Shown here: piece after piece, positions 17,233-25,531 of the stretch
Position numbering within the stretch: the stretch's first letter is position 1
Layout of the letters: each line of letters starts with the position of its first letter
Assembly (NCBI GenBank): GCA_016790225.1
Contig: JAEUOZ010000038.1
Span: 1-64,000 of the forward strand
Direction: 5' to 3'
Length of the DNA stretch: 64,000 nt
Origin: Rubrivivax sp.
GTDB lineage: Bacteria; Pseudomonadota; Gammaproteobacteria; Burkholderiales; Burkholderiaceae
Program-made: the position numbers and the translations under genes
Notes under the pieces: model-generated
Told to the model about the DNA's origin: nothing
Databases searched by the model: none
The model's input: the letters and a program-made list of their open reading frames with translations, nothing else

Positions 17233-18161
17233 TCGCGCTCGACCTCAAGATAGGTTCGGCTCGCATTGCCAGGGTTCAATTCCGTGGCGCTCGACAAATG
17301 CCGAAACAGCGCCAGATTGAACGACTTCACGGCCTCACTGACATCGGTGCCCTGCGCGACAGCATGCTTCATGTGCGCGCGCAGGGCTTGCAGATAGGCC
17401 CGGGTCTGCGCATGCGCCGTGGCCAGGTCGGTCAACCGGCCATGGCCTGGCACGATGCGCTTCGGCGCGAGTTGCTCCAGCGCGGCAAACGCGTCCAGCC
17501 AGGCCCGGGTGCTGCTGACCGGCAGCACCGCCAGCAGCCGGTCCACGTACACGATGTCACCGGCGAAGGCCACCTGGGCCTGCGGCAGCCAGACCAGCAT
17601 GTCGCCCGGCGTGTGGCCGCCCCCGCGGTGGCGGAACTCGAACACCGTGCCGCCGAGTTCCAGCCGCGCCTCGGGGCCCTCCAGCAGTCGCCTGGGCAGC
17701 GTCGGCACCGTGCCGTCCGCGACCGGGCCGAGCAGCGTGCGCAGCGCCGCCAGCTGGTCGCCGCCGCGCGAGCGCATGTCCGGTATGGCCGCCGCGTGGG
17801 CGATGAGTTCGGCACCCTGGGCCTCGAAGTAGCCGTTGCCGAGCCAGCGGTGGTCCTGGCCGCCGGTGTTGATGACCCAGCGCACGGGTTGCCTGGTCAC
17901 CCGGCGGATGGCTTCGTGGATGTCGCGGGCGCTGCGGAAGGTCGCCCCGCTGTCGATCAGCACCGCGCCGGCGGGCGTGACCACCAGGCCGAGGTTGGCG
18001 TTCAGCCCTTCGTTGGCGACGCTGCGCGCGCCGATGTCGCCGACATGGGCGTAGACGTTGTCCGCCACCCGCTCGAAGCGGACCTCGACAGCGCCGGCCC
18101 AGAACGCCTGCGCCGCGGCCAGGGCGGCCAACAGCCTGGCCAGAGTACGACGCGCAATCAA
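17229..18161 (-). CDS. MBL-fold metallo-hydrolase, exported
   Basis: A 310-aa metallo-beta-lactamase-fold protein. I start it at the TTG that overlaps the upstream stop (TTGA) and is preceded by GAGGAG at the right distance; this gives a signal peptide ending at WAGA. The fold motifs are partly modified: LGLVVTPAGAVLIDSGAT is the first strand pair, but the HxHxDH motif reads NTGGQDHRWLGN and lacks the first His residues. GGGHTPGDMLVWLP, FAGDIVYVDR and IVPGHG supply later metal ligands. This resembles quinoprotein relay SoxH/ChrD-like MBL proteins of unknown reaction. Position in the chromate operon suggests thiol or sulfur stress chemistry. Confidence 0.72.
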   Translation of the reverse strand: MIARRTLARLLAALAAAQAFWAGAVEVRFERVADNVYAHVGDIGARSVANEGLNANLGLVVTPAGAVLIDSGATFRSARDIHEAIRRVTRQPVRWVINTGGQDHRWLGNGYFEAQGAELIAHAAAIPDMRSRGGDQLAALRTLLGPVADGTVPTLPRRLLEGPEARLELGGTVFEFRHRGGGHTPGDMLVWLPQAQVAFAGDIVYVDRLLAVLPVSSTRAWLDAFAALEQLAPKRIVPGHGRLTDLATAHAQTRAYLQALRAHMKHAVAQGTDVSEAVKSFNLALFRHLSSATELNPGNASRTYLEVERE

Positions 18162-19201
18162 GACAGGCTCCTCGGCGGTAAACCGACACGACGCCGCAGC
18201 GCCTCGACCAGCGGCGCGATCGCCGATGGCGGGAACGGGGACACGCTGCTGACGTTGATCTCGCACAGCACGAAGCGCGGCATGCCGTCGATTGTCGGCT
18301 CGCCGAGCATGAAGTCGCAGTCCCACAGCAGCGGCAGCCGGTCGCGCACCAGGCCGACACGCTCGCAAAGCAACGTGACCCAGTTCGACTCCAGGTGTTG
18401 CCTCAGCGCCTGGAAGTCGGGCAGTTCGGGCCCGTGGTACAGACGCGGCCCCGGCAGCGGTGCGTCGGGATGCAGGGCGTTCACGGCCTGCACCCCGAAG
18501 CCCGCCACGCGGTCCTCGACGAGGTAGGCGCGCACCATGCCTTCGGCCAGCCGCGGTTGCCAGGCCTGGTCGATCATGTGGCCGCCCGCGGCCGGCTCGA
18601 AGTACGGTGCCAGCGTGGCCTGCAGCGCCGCGAGGTCCATGCGCTGCGGCACGCTGCCGCGCTGGGCGTGCTGCACGGTCAGCTGGCCGTCGCTGCCCTG
18701 CGCCACCCGCCACACGCCGATGCCGCTGTGGCCGCGGTGCTGCTTGAGCACGCGGGCGCCGTGGCGCAGCCGCTGCGGCAGCTCCGACGCCAGTTGCGCC
18801 AGGCTGTCGATGCGGTGAACGTCGCTGCCCAAGGGCAGGTCTCGGGTCTCGACCAGCACGTCCTTGGTGCCCAGGCGCAGGATGGCTTCGGGGTGCGCGC
18901 TGACGAGCACACCGGCCTCGGACACGTCCCGCAGCAGTGCATCGAGCCGGTCGCGTCGGCGGCCGTCCTCGATCGGGTTGCACCACACCAGCACGGCCTG
19001 GACGCCGAGCAGCTGGGCCTTCACCTCGTCGGCGAAGTCGTCGTGCCAGACGCAGGGCTCGGCGCTCACGCCGGCTGCGGCCAGCGCCTCGAACAGCACC
19101 GCAAAGCGGCTCGCAGCGGGGTCGGCGCGGTCTCGCGCGGCTCGGTCGCCGGGATAGAGCAGTGCGACCTTGGCGGCGAGGGGGGCGGCTGCGGCACTCA
19201 T
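18158..19201 (-). CDS. Cj0069-like ATP-grasp family protein
   Basis: A 347-aa cytosolic protein. The N-terminal segment VALLYPGDRAARDRADP, the central KDVLVETRDLPLGSDVH and KQHRGHSGIGVWRV, and the C-terminal WDCDFMLGEP...FVLCEINVSSVSPFP have the lysine, glycine-rich and ExN elements of an ATP-grasp fold, and match what I recall of the uncharacterised Cj0069 family. The reaction (ATP-dependent ligation to a carboxylate) is predicted from the fold only. The start overlaps the SOD-rhodanese stop (CATGA on this strand) and the stop overlaps the next TTG start, so it is embedded in the chromate operon. Confidence 0.68.
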   Translation of the reverse strand: MSAAAAPLAAKVALLYPGDRAARDRADPAASRFAVLFEALAAAGVSAEPCVWHDDFADEVKAQLLGVQAVLVWCNPIEDGRRRDRLDALLRDVSEAGVLVSAHPEAILRLGTKDVLVETRDLPLGSDVHRIDSLAQLASELPQRLRHGARVLKQHRGHSGIGVWRVAQGSDGQLTVQHAQRGSVPQRMDLAALQATLAPYFEPAAGGHMIDQAWQPRLAEGMVRAYLVEDRVAGFGVQAVNALHPDAPLPGPRLYHGPELPDFQALRQHLESNWVTLLCERVGLVRDRLPLLWDCDFMLGEPTIDGMPRFVLCEINVSSVSPFPPSAIAPLVEALRRRVGLPPRSLS

Positions 19202-20130
19202 GGTGTCGTCGCCCCGTTCTTGTCGACCAGTGGCCGGCCGGCCGCCTGCCAACCGTCGATGCCACCGCGCAGGTAGCGTGCGTTCTGGCCGGCGGCACGC
19301 AGACGCATCGCGGTGGCGCGACTGACCTCGTGGCCGTACACACAGTAGACGACCCACTCGCGATCGGCGGGCAGCCCAGCAGCCCAGTCGGCTACCGCGG
19401 CCGGGTCGCACCAGCGCGCACCGGGAATCATCGTGCGGGCCTGCTCGAACACACCGGCCCGCCGCACGTCCAGCACCTGTGCTGCGTCGATGTGGGCGGC
19501 GAGCTCGTCTGCGGTCGCCCCGAACGGCTCGCTGGCCGCATGCACGGCGCGCTGATAACGCCCATAGACCGCAGCCCAGTCGATGTTGCCCATGAAGGCA
19601 TCGACGTAGGCCGCAACCGCCGCGCCGTAGTCCATGTGGTACGCATGCTCGTACATGTCCAGCGCCAGGATCGGCACGCCACCCGCCACCGCATGCGTGT
19701 GGTCGGCAGCCCACTGGTTGACCAGCGTGCCCTCGCGCGGCTGGAACACCAGCAGCACCCAGCCCGAACCGCCACCCAGCGCCTTGGCGCACGCGACGAA
19801 CTCGTCGCGCCAGCGCAGGGCGCCACCGAAGTTGGCATCGAGGGCCAGCTTCATTGCGGGCTCCATCGTCACGCCGTCGCCGCCGAGGCTGCCGAAGTAC
19901 AGCTCATGCAGCAGCATCGAATTGGTGGCGATCAGCTCCTCGCGCTTCAGGCCGTTGAGCTCGAAGCCGGGCGCATGGCCGAACGCAGTCGCCGCCAGCC
20001 GGCCGCGGATGGCGTTGAGCCGCTTCACCGCACCGCCGTAGTTGTTCTGGTGATGGCTTGTGATCAGCCCCGGCGACAGCCGATGCAGCGCTGCCGGGTC
20101 GAACGGGAGGTCTTGGATGCGTGCGTCCAT
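19198..20130 (-). CDS. chrC: Fe/Mn superoxide dismutase (ChrC-type) fused to a rhodanese domain (ChrE-type)
   Basis: A 310-aa two-domain protein. Residues 1 to about 200 are a Fe/Mn-type superoxide dismutase with ligands H26, H75, D158 and H162 (the DMYEH motif is intact), although the usual HH pair after the first ligand is changed (SHHQNNYGG). Residues about 212-303 are a single rhodanese domain (VLDVRR, then the active-site loop CVYGHEVS with catalytic Cys263, and LRGGIDGW). In known chr operons, chrC encodes the dismutase and chrE a rhodanese-type protein; here they are one chain. AAGGAG lies 5 nt before the ATG. A role in removing superoxide and repairing sulfur chemistry during chromate reduction fits the context. 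Confidence 0.85.
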   Translation of the reverse strand: MDARIQDLPFDPAALHRLSPGLITSHHQNNYGGAVKRLNAIRGRLAATAFGHAPGFELNGLKREELIATNSMLLHELYFGSLGGDGVTMEPAMKLALDANFGGALRWRDEFVACAKALGGGSGWVLLVFQPREGTLVNQWAADHTHAVAGGVPILALDMYEHAYHMDYGAAVAAYVDAFMGNIDWAAVYGRYQRAVHAASEPFGATADELAAHIDAAQVLDVRRAGVFEQARTMIPGARWCDPAAVADWAAGLPADREWVVYCVYGHEVSRATAMRLRAAGQNARYLRGGIDGWQAAGRPLVDKNGATTP

Positions 20131-20140
20131 GGGGACTCCT

Positions 20141-21523
20141 TCAGCGCAAGAGGGGGACGAGCCACGAGACCGCCAGACCGACGGCAGCGCAGCCGGCCAG
20201 CAGCGGCATCACGCCGACCTTGAAGCGGAACAGGGCGATGGCCGCGCCCGCGGCGATCAGCGCCGAGGGGACGTCGAAGCGACCGCCGAAGCCCTGCGGC
20301 CACAGCACGTGCCAGGCAAAGAACATGGCGAGGTTCAGGATCACGCCGACGACCGCCGCCGTGATCGCCGACAGCGGCGCCGTGAAGCCCAGCTTGCCGT
20401 GGGTGGCCTCGACCAGCGGCCCACCGGCCAGGATGAAGACGAACGAAGGCAGGAAGGTGAAGAAGGTCACCACCGTGGCCGCCAGTGCGCCACCGAGAAA
20501 GAGTGCATCCGGTCCCAGCACCTGCTTCAGCCAGCCGCCGATGAAGCCGACGAAGGCCACCACCATGATCAGCGGCCCGGGTGTCGTCTCGCCCAGCGCC
20601 AGGCCGTCGATCATCTGCGGGCCGCTGAGCCACTGGTGCGTCTCGACAGCACCCTGGTAGACATAGGGCAGCACCGCATACGCGCCGCCGAAGGTGAGCA
20701 GCGCCGCCTTGGTGAAGAACCAGCCCATCTGGGTCAGCGTGCCCTGCAGGCCGTTCATGGCGACCAGTGCCGCCATGGCCAGCAGCCACAAGCCGAGACC
20801 GATGCCCAGCACACGCGCCAGGCGGCCGCGTGTGAAGCGTGCGTGCGGCGGCGTTGGCGTGTGGTCGTCGATGAGCGCCGGCCCGTAGCCGGCCTTGGCG
20901 CTGCCGTGTCCGCCGCCGAGCGCAAACACCTGCGGCCAGCGCCGCGCGCCGAAGTGCCCGATCAGCCCGGCCGCCAGTACGATGGCCGGGAACGGCGTCT
21001 CGAAGGCGAAGATGGCAATGAACGATGCCGCCGCGATGCCCCACATCCAGCGGTTCTTCAGCGCCCGAGTGCCGATGCGGTGCGCGGCGTGCAGCACCAG
21101 TGCGGTCACCGCGGGCTTGAGGCCGTAGAAGATGCCGGCCACCAGCGGCACGTCGCCGAAGCGCAGGTAGATCCAGCTCAAGCCGATCAGGATGAACAGC
21201 GACGGCAGCACGAACAGTGCGCCGGCGACGATGCCACCCCAGCTGCGGTGCATCAGCCAGCCGATGTAGGTGGCGAGCTGCTGCGCCTCCGGGCCGGGCA
21301 GCAGCATGCAGTAGTTCAACGCATGCAGGAAGCGCTGTTCGCTGATCCAGCGCCGCCGCTCGACGAGCTCGGTGTGCATGATCGCGATCTGTCCGGCCGG
21401 CCCACCGAAGCTGATGAAGCCGAGCTTGAGCCAGAACCAGAAGGCCTCGGCAAAGCTCACCGCAGCCGGTGCGGCCGCGGGAACAGCAGACTCCTCGGCG
21501 ATGGGTGTCGTGGCAGTACTCAT
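20141..21523 (-). CDS. chrA: chromate transporter ChrA (long-chain CHR family)
   Basis: A 460-aa inner-membrane chromate exporter of the two-repeat CHR type. Repeat 1 begins WLKLGFISFGGPAGQIAIMH and repeat 2 begins FFTKAALLTFGGAYAVLPYV; each has the hallmark FGG motif and a following PGP motif (LLPGPEAQQLATYIGW and TTPGPLIMVVAFVGF). About ten to twelve helices are present, and a hydrophilic linker (about 210-240) joins the halves. The gene starts within the chrB stop (ATGA) and precedes the dismutase-rhodanese gene by 10 nt. Export of chromate from the cytoplasm is well established for the family. Confidence 0.94.
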   Translation of the reverse strand: MSTATTPIAEESAVPAAAPAAVSFAEAFWFWLKLGFISFGGPAGQIAIMHTELVERRRWISEQRFLHALNYCMLLPGPEAQQLATYIGWLMHRSWGGIVAGALFVLPSLFILIGLSWIYLRFGDVPLVAGIFYGLKPAVTALVLHAAHRIGTRALKNRWMWGIAAASFIAIFAFETPFPAIVLAAGLIGHFGARRWPQVFALGGGHGSAKAGYGPALIDDHTPTPPHARFTRGRLARVLGIGLGLWLLAMAALVAMNGLQGTLTQMGWFFTKAALLTFGGAYAVLPYVYQGAVETHQWLSGPQMIDGLALGETTPGPLIMVVAFVGFIGGWLKQVLGPDALFLGGALAATVVTFFTFLPSFVFILAGGPLVEATHGKLGFTAPLSAITAAVVGVILNLAMFFAWHVLWPQGFGGRFDVPSALIAAGAAIALFRFKVGVMPLLAGCAAVGLAVSWLVPLLR

Positions 21524-22464
21524 GTCGCTTGTCCAGGTGCGGCGTACAGCGCGTCGAACACGGTCGCCGCGGCCAGGTTCAGTTGATCGTCATCGGCGTG
21601 GACCTCGCGCAGGCCGCCAAGCACGGCCTCCAGTCCGGCCGCCTCGGGCACCGGAATGCCGCCGATGTCCAGGAAATGCACTGAGCGGCCGATGCGCTGG
21701 ATGCGCGGGTCCGCATCGAGACCGAAGCTCGCCGCCAACACCTCGAAGCTCACGCGCGAGCCGACGTGCGTGAAGCGTGCGCCGTCGTAGTCGAAACCCA
21801 GTGCGCCACGTGGCGCGGGGGTTGCTCCTGCCGGGTCGGCCAGCCAGACGAAGTGCGCCTCGGGGTCGATGAAGCGACGGATCAGCCAGGCGCAGGCCAG
21901 ACGATCCACCCAGGGCCGCGCGCGCGTGGCCCAGCGCTTGCCCTTGAACTTGCGTCGGTCGAGGCGCGCGATCCCATGGGGCGCCTGCGCCATTGGTTCG
22001 CCGCGCGAGAAGCGCGCATCGAGCGCCTGGCGCAAGGCATCGAGTTCGGCCTGCGCCTGCTCGGCCGCAGCACCCGAGTAGTAGTCGATGCGTCGCAGCG
22101 CCAGCAGCCCCTCCGAGGTGCCGCGCCAGCGACGTCGGGCCTCGGTCTCCGCCAGAGCAGGCAACGCCGCGGCCAGCGACTGTGCCTCCGCCTGCCATTG
22201 CCGGTAGGCCTCGGTGCGGTCGAACAGCGCCAGCACTTCGGCCCGCTGATCCTCGTCATGCGTGGACATCTCCAGCACGCTAGCCTGGCCGCCGTGCGCG
22301 CGGACCTCTGTCACCAGCGGATCAAACAGGGCCGCCTGGGCTTCGGGCAGGACATAGACGCCATCGCGCAGCGAGCCACAGCCGAGCGTCTTCAGGGCGC
22401 GCCAGACGCGCAGCCGCACGGCATTCGGCTGCGTTGGCAGGGTGAGGAACAGAACACTCCACAT
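21520..22464 (-). CDS. chrB: chromate-sensing regulator ChrB
   Basis: A 314-aa protein matching ChrB, the chromate-responsive regulator encoded first in chr operons. The N-terminal part (WSVLFLTLPTQPNAVRLRVW, about 2-150) is the DNA-binding-like half. The C-terminal ChrB domain has the conserved WVDRLACAWLIRRFIDPEAH segment and ends with HFLDIGG and the ADDDQLNLAAATVFDALYA helix. The gene is first in the leftward operon, with an AT-rich promoter region and inverted repeats immediately upstream. Sensing of chromate or sulfate and derepression of chrA are known for homologues. Confidence 0.92.
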   Translation of the reverse strand: MWSVLFLTLPTQPNAVRLRVWRALKTLGCGSLRDGVYVLPEAQAALFDPLVTEVRAHGGQASVLEMSTHDEDQRAEVLALFDRTEAYRQWQAEAQSLAAALPALAETEARRRWRGTSEGLLALRRIDYYSGAAAEQAQAELDALRQALDARFSRGEPMAQAPHGIARLDRRKFKGKRWATRARPWVDRLACAWLIRRFIDPEAHFVWLADPAGATPAPRGALGFDYDGARFTHVGSRVSFEVLAASFGLDADPRIQRIGRSVHFLDIGGIPVPEAAGLEAVLGGLREVHADDDQLNLAAATVFDALYAAPGQAT

Positions 22465-22524
22465 GGAAGTAGCATACGCTACTCCACATGAATTAAATAT
22501 TTCATCTTTAATAGAGCTGCTCTA
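22457..22524 (-). promoter_or_regulatory. chrBp: chr operon promoter/operator region
   Basis: Just upstream of the chrB start lies a perfect inverted repeat GTAGC-atac-GCTAC (22469-22482), flanked by two direct copies of CTCCACATG (22457-22465, which contains the start codon, and 22482-22490). The next 20 bp are AT-rich (AATTAAATATTTCATC region) and can hold a -10 element on this strand. A second inverted repeat TAGAGC-t-GCTCTA is at 22512-22524. The region is strikingly AT-rich against its surroundings. Binding by ChrB is inferred from position. Confidence 0.5.
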
Positions 22525-22598
22525 CAGCCATGCGGCACGCTCAGCGACGAAGGCCCCTCCTGCGGAGCGCAGAGCTCACCTCACGCACCGGCACCAGG

Positions 22599-23897
22599 TC
22601 ACGCGCTTTGGCAGACCTCGCGCACCAGGATCTCGATCGCCTGGCGCTTCTCTGGCATGTAGTCGTGCCCGTCGTAGTGCCGAGCCTGGACACCGGTCAA
22701 GCCGTGCGACTGCAGATGCCCCCTGATCTCGCGGCTGACGCCGTTCGCCGCAAGCAGCGTCTCCACCCCTGATCGAATTCGCTTCAACTGGAAGCCCTCG
22801 AGCGTGTCACCGACCACGTCGTGAGCCCAGCCCGCCAGCGTCCGCACGCTGATGGCCTTCTTGCCGGCTGTCGTCGAGATCGCGAACTCTCCCTCGCGTT
22901 TCAGGAGGGCGAGGTCGGCCTGGGCCAGCTTCACCAGCGGAATCTGGTGCGCGCGCGGTCCTTGGCCTGGTCTCCCCTTGCCGTCGAAGATCGTCAAGGC
23001 CTCATCGCTTGCGTCGGACCACTTCAATCGAACGAACTGCTCGATGCGCTGGCCGCCGGTCAGCAGGTGCAACCTCAACGCCGCCGCCTCGACGCCCGGA
23101 CGTGCGGCAATGAGCTTCCAGTACGCCTGCAGTTCGGCCTTGGAGAACGGTCTCTTGTCGGCGCGATCGAACTGCGGGGATCGACGCGTCTGCGCGGCCG
23201 GGTTGAAGACGACGCCGAAGGACTTGAATACGACCGGGATCGACGCCGTGGTGCGGACATCCAGCGCGCACTGGAACGCCGCACGTAGGTACGACCGCAG
23301 CTTGTTGGCCGTACGCCCTTTGTTCGCTTCGATCAGCCTGCGCAGCATGTCCAGTACTTGATCAGGCGTGAGGTCAACCGCAGGCGCCTCGGCCACGATG
23401 GGCCACGCTTCGGTGACGTGCCGTTTGAAGATCTGGTCGGCGTCGACGTGGCTGCGACGGCCCTGGGTCTTCAGGTGCGACACGTAGGCGTCAAGCAGCT
23501 TTTGCAGCGTCCGCTCGGACTTCTCGGCTTCGGCCGTCTTTTGCGCGACGAAGGACTTGCGCTTCTCTGCCTTGGCCTCGCGAAGGCCGCCTGTGTCGGC
23601 CCGCGCCGAATGAATGTCGGCGAGTTCGCGGCACTTCTCGAGCGCGGCGGCAAGGCCATAGCCGCGCGGTGTCGGCTGCAACTTCTTCGGCGGTGCCGAC
23701 GGGTCATAGACACCGATCGGTTCGCGGCTCGTCTTGCCGCCGAGCGAATAGCGCCAGTAGAGCTGCACGGCGCCGTTCGCGAGCTTGCGGGCCTGCAGCG
23801 CGCCGCCTCGATCGAGGCGGCTGTGCAGCGTCACGAAGGCACCGCTGTCGAGCGATTTGATGGCTGCCGAAGCCGCCGAAACCTGATCTCTTGCCAT
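22599..23897 (-). CDS. int: tyrosine recombinase / island integrase
   Basis: A 432-aa integrase. I start it at the ATG at 23897, where protein-like sequence begins (MARDQVSAASAAIKSL); upstream in-frame sequence runs into the tRNA fragment. The N-terminal half holds a DUF4102/core-binding type region (GAVQLYWRYSLGGKTSREPIGVYDP, then a helical SAM-like domain). The catalytic half contains the first Arg in LLTGGQRIEQFVRLKW, a second box FQLKRIRSG in which the usual His of HxxR is Gln, then HLQSHG and the nucleophile Tyr in ARHYDGHDY. It points away from the adjacent tRNA-Asn fragment, as in tRNA-targeting islands. It probably mobilised the metal-resistance island on its left. Confidence 0.85.
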   Translation of the reverse strand: MARDQVSAASAAIKSLDSGAFVTLHSRLDRGGALQARKLANGAVQLYWRYSLGGKTSREPIGVYDPSAPPKKLQPTPRGYGLAAALEKCRELADIHSARADTGGLREAKAEKRKSFVAQKTAEAEKSERTLQKLLDAYVSHLKTQGRRSHVDADQIFKRHVTEAWPIVAEAPAVDLTPDQVLDMLRRLIEANKGRTANKLRSYLRAAFQCALDVRTTASIPVVFKSFGVVFNPAAQTRRSPQFDRADKRPFSKAELQAYWKLIAARPGVEAAALRLHLLTGGQRIEQFVRLKWSDASDEALTIFDGKGRPGQGPRAHQIPLVKLAQADLALLKREGEFAISTTAGKKAISVRTLAGWAHDVVGDTLEGFQLKRIRSGVETLLAANGVSREIRGHLQSHGLTGVQARHYDGHDYMPEKRQAIEILVREVCQSA

Positions 23898-23910
23898 AGT
23901 CCGTAGTTGA

Positions 23911-23939
23911 TCTGGTGCCAGTCTGGTGCCAGTTTTGGC
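23911..23939 (+). repeat. tandem 11-bp repeats upstream of int (candidate arm sites)
   Basis: Two adjacent copies of TCTGGTGCCAG occupy 23911-23921 and 23922-23932, and continue as TTTTGGC. A related GGTGCCAGCTTTGGC is at 24156-24170 on the other side of the tRNA fragment and terminator. Such repeats flanking a core are typical of integrase arm-binding sites. The assignment is inferred from pattern and location. Confidence 0.4.
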
Positions 23940-24047
23940 GGGAATGGTCCGAGACGGCCTGAAACGACTATGGATGTAAGCTGTTGATCTGTAAAGAGTA
24001 TTCGGAAGGCAACTTGTATCAGGAGATCCCAGAAGATCCCATCCCCA

Positions 24048-24096
24048 GGGACTGTTAATCCGTAGGTCCCTGGTTCGAGCCCAGGTCGGGGAGCCA
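24048..24096 (+). other. 3' fragment of tRNA-Asn(GTT): island attachment site
   Basis: This is the 3' half of a tRNA-Asn: anticodon loop CTGTTAA, the 3' anticodon strand TCCGT, variable loop, T-arm CCTGG-TTCGAGC-CCAGG and the acceptor 3' strand TCGGGGA-G-CCA. The matching 5' acceptor strand (TCCCCGA) and D-arm are absent upstream, and the 5' anticodon strand is mismatched, so this is not a functional tRNA. A native-looking terminator follows. It is best read as the displaced end of a tRNA-Asn into which the island integrated. The intact tRNA should lie at the other island end, outside this window. Confidence 0.8.
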
Positions 24097-24108
24097 AGAA
24101 ACACGAAG

Positions 24109-24138
24109 GTCAGCAGGTTAGCGCCTGCTGACTTTTTT
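24109..24138 (+). terminator. rho-independent terminator downstream of the tRNA-Asn fragment
   Basis: A perfect 9-bp stem GTCAGCAGG / CCTGCTGAC with loop TTAGCG is followed by TTTTTT. It lies 12 nt after the CCA end of the tRNA fragment, as expected for the original tRNA-Asn transcription unit. Confidence 0.85.
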
Positions 24139-24598
24139 GCTTTCTGGGGGAGGCCGGTGCCAGCTTTGGCGCCGAAGCGCCTCCTGCAGTGTTGTCACCC
24201 CGATCGTCGCAGCGGCGCTGCAGCGCCCGAGGCATCCACTCATGCGACTGTGGCCTCGTGCGGGATCGCGCGAGTGTCTACGGTGGCGCAACCGTAGCGC
24301 GCGTTTGAACATGTCGCGTAGGTCCAACCATTGAGCACGACTCCTGCGTTCCTTGCAGGGACCTGGTTGTTGGCGCCGCGGCCGATGTGCCACCAAGGCC
24401 GAAGGCGAGCGGCTGGCGCGGCGGTCGAGCCGCTGCGAGCACTTCGCTGCACCTGGTCTTCAGCGGCCCGGCCTCGGGCATGGCGGGTGGCCGGGGTGAC
24501 GGCATGGCACGGAGCGAAGCGCAGTGAGCGATCAGCGGGCCATTCCTGATTGATCCGATTCGACTCGTGACGCGGCGCGGGCGCTAGGATCGCCCGTG
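24139..24598. other. 460-bp stretch without a recognisable gene
   Basis: No convincing coding frame is visible between the terminator and cysD. Short frames exist on both strands but show no family features and mix compositional styles, which is typical of degraded sequence next to an island junction. The stretch includes the GGTGCCAGCTTTGGC motif (24156-24170) that echoes the repeats upstream of int. The promoter of cysD should be in its last 100 bases, but no clear -35/-10 pair stands out. Confidence 0.5.
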
Positions 24599-25531
24599 AT
24601 GGCAGACCCTGTCCGCGAACCGCCGCCCGATCCGCCCATGCGGCACCTGCGCCAGTTGGAGGCGGAGAGCATCCACATCATCCGCGAGGTGGTGGCGGAG
24701 TGCGAGCGCCCGGTGATGCTGTACTCCATCGGCAAGGACAGCGGCGTGATGCTGCATCTGGCACGGCGCGCCTTCCACCCCGGCCGCCTGCCCTTTCCGC
24801 TGCTCCACGTCGACACGACCTGGAAGTTCCGTGAGATGTACGCCATGCGCGATCGCGTCGCCGCCGAACCCGACGTCGAGTTGCTGGTCTGGATCAACCG
24901 CGACGCCCAGGCCCGCGGCATCAACCCGTTCGACCAAGGGTCGGGCGTGCACACCGATCTCTGGAAGACCGAGGGTCTGAAGCAGGCGCTCGACCACCAC
25001 CGGTTCGATGCCGCCTTCGGTGGCGCGCGCCGTGACGAGGAGAAATCGCGCGCCAAGGAGCGGGTGTTCAGCTTCCGCAACGCGCAGCATCGCTGGGACC
25101 CCAAGAACCAGCGCCCGGAGCTTTGGCACCTTTACAACGGCCGCAAGCGAACCGGCGAGTCGATACGCGTGTTCCCGCTGTCGAACTGGACCGAGCTGGA
25201 CGTCTGGCAGTACACGCGCTGGCGCAATCTTCCCATCGTGCCGCTGTACCTGGCCGCGGAGCGGCCCGTCGTGATGCGAGGTGGACAGTGGCTGATGGTC
25301 GACGACGAGCGCATGCGTCTCGCGCCGGGCGAGCGGCCGCAACTGCGGCGGGTGCGCTTCCGCACACTGGGCTGCTATCCGCTCTCGGCGGCCATCGAGT
25401 CCGACGCCGACACGCTCGACAAGCTGATCGACGAGGTGGCAGCGAGCCGCTTCAGCGAACGCCAGGGCCGCCTGATCGACCACGACCAGGCCGCGTCGAT
25501 GGAGAAGAAGAAGCAGGAGGGCTACTTTTGA
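24599..25531 (+). CDS. cysD: sulfate adenylyltransferase subunit 2 (CysD)
   Basis: A 310-aa small subunit of ATP sulfurylase, which makes adenosine 5'-phosphosulfate from sulfate and ATP. It is a PP-loop protein: the [10 protein letters not shown] motif (about residues 45-54) binds ATP. The segments [48 protein letters not shown] and the C-terminal QEGYF are diagnostic. I place the start at the ATG at 24599 behind AGGA; a GTG one codon earlier and a Met at residue 14 are alternatives. The stop overlaps the TTG start of the GTPase/kinase gene. It lies just outside the metal island. Confidence 0.93.
   Translation: MADPVREPPPDPPMRHLRQLEAESIHIIREVVAECERPVMLYSIGKDSGVMLHLARRAFHPGRLPFPLLHVDTTWKFREMYAMRDRVAAEPDVELLVWINRDAQARGINPFDQGSGVHTDLWKTEGLKQALDHHRFDAAFGGARRDEEKSRAKERVFSFRNAQHRWDPKNQRPELWHLYNGRKRTGESIRVFPLSNWTELDVWQYTRWRNLPIVPLYLAAERPVVMRGGQWLMVDDERMRLAPGERPQLRRVRFRTLGCYPLSAAIESDADTLDKLIDEVAASRFSERQGRLIDHDQAASMEKKKQEGYF

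Noticed and set aside
24048..24096. Functional tRNA-Asn gene
   Set aside because: The 3' half is excellent but the 5' acceptor strand and D-arm are missing, so it is reported as an attachment-site fragment instead.
24240..24505. Short overlapping frames between the tRNA fragment and cysD
   Set aside because: They are 70-90 codons, lack family features and ribosome binding sites, and overlap one another in several frames.
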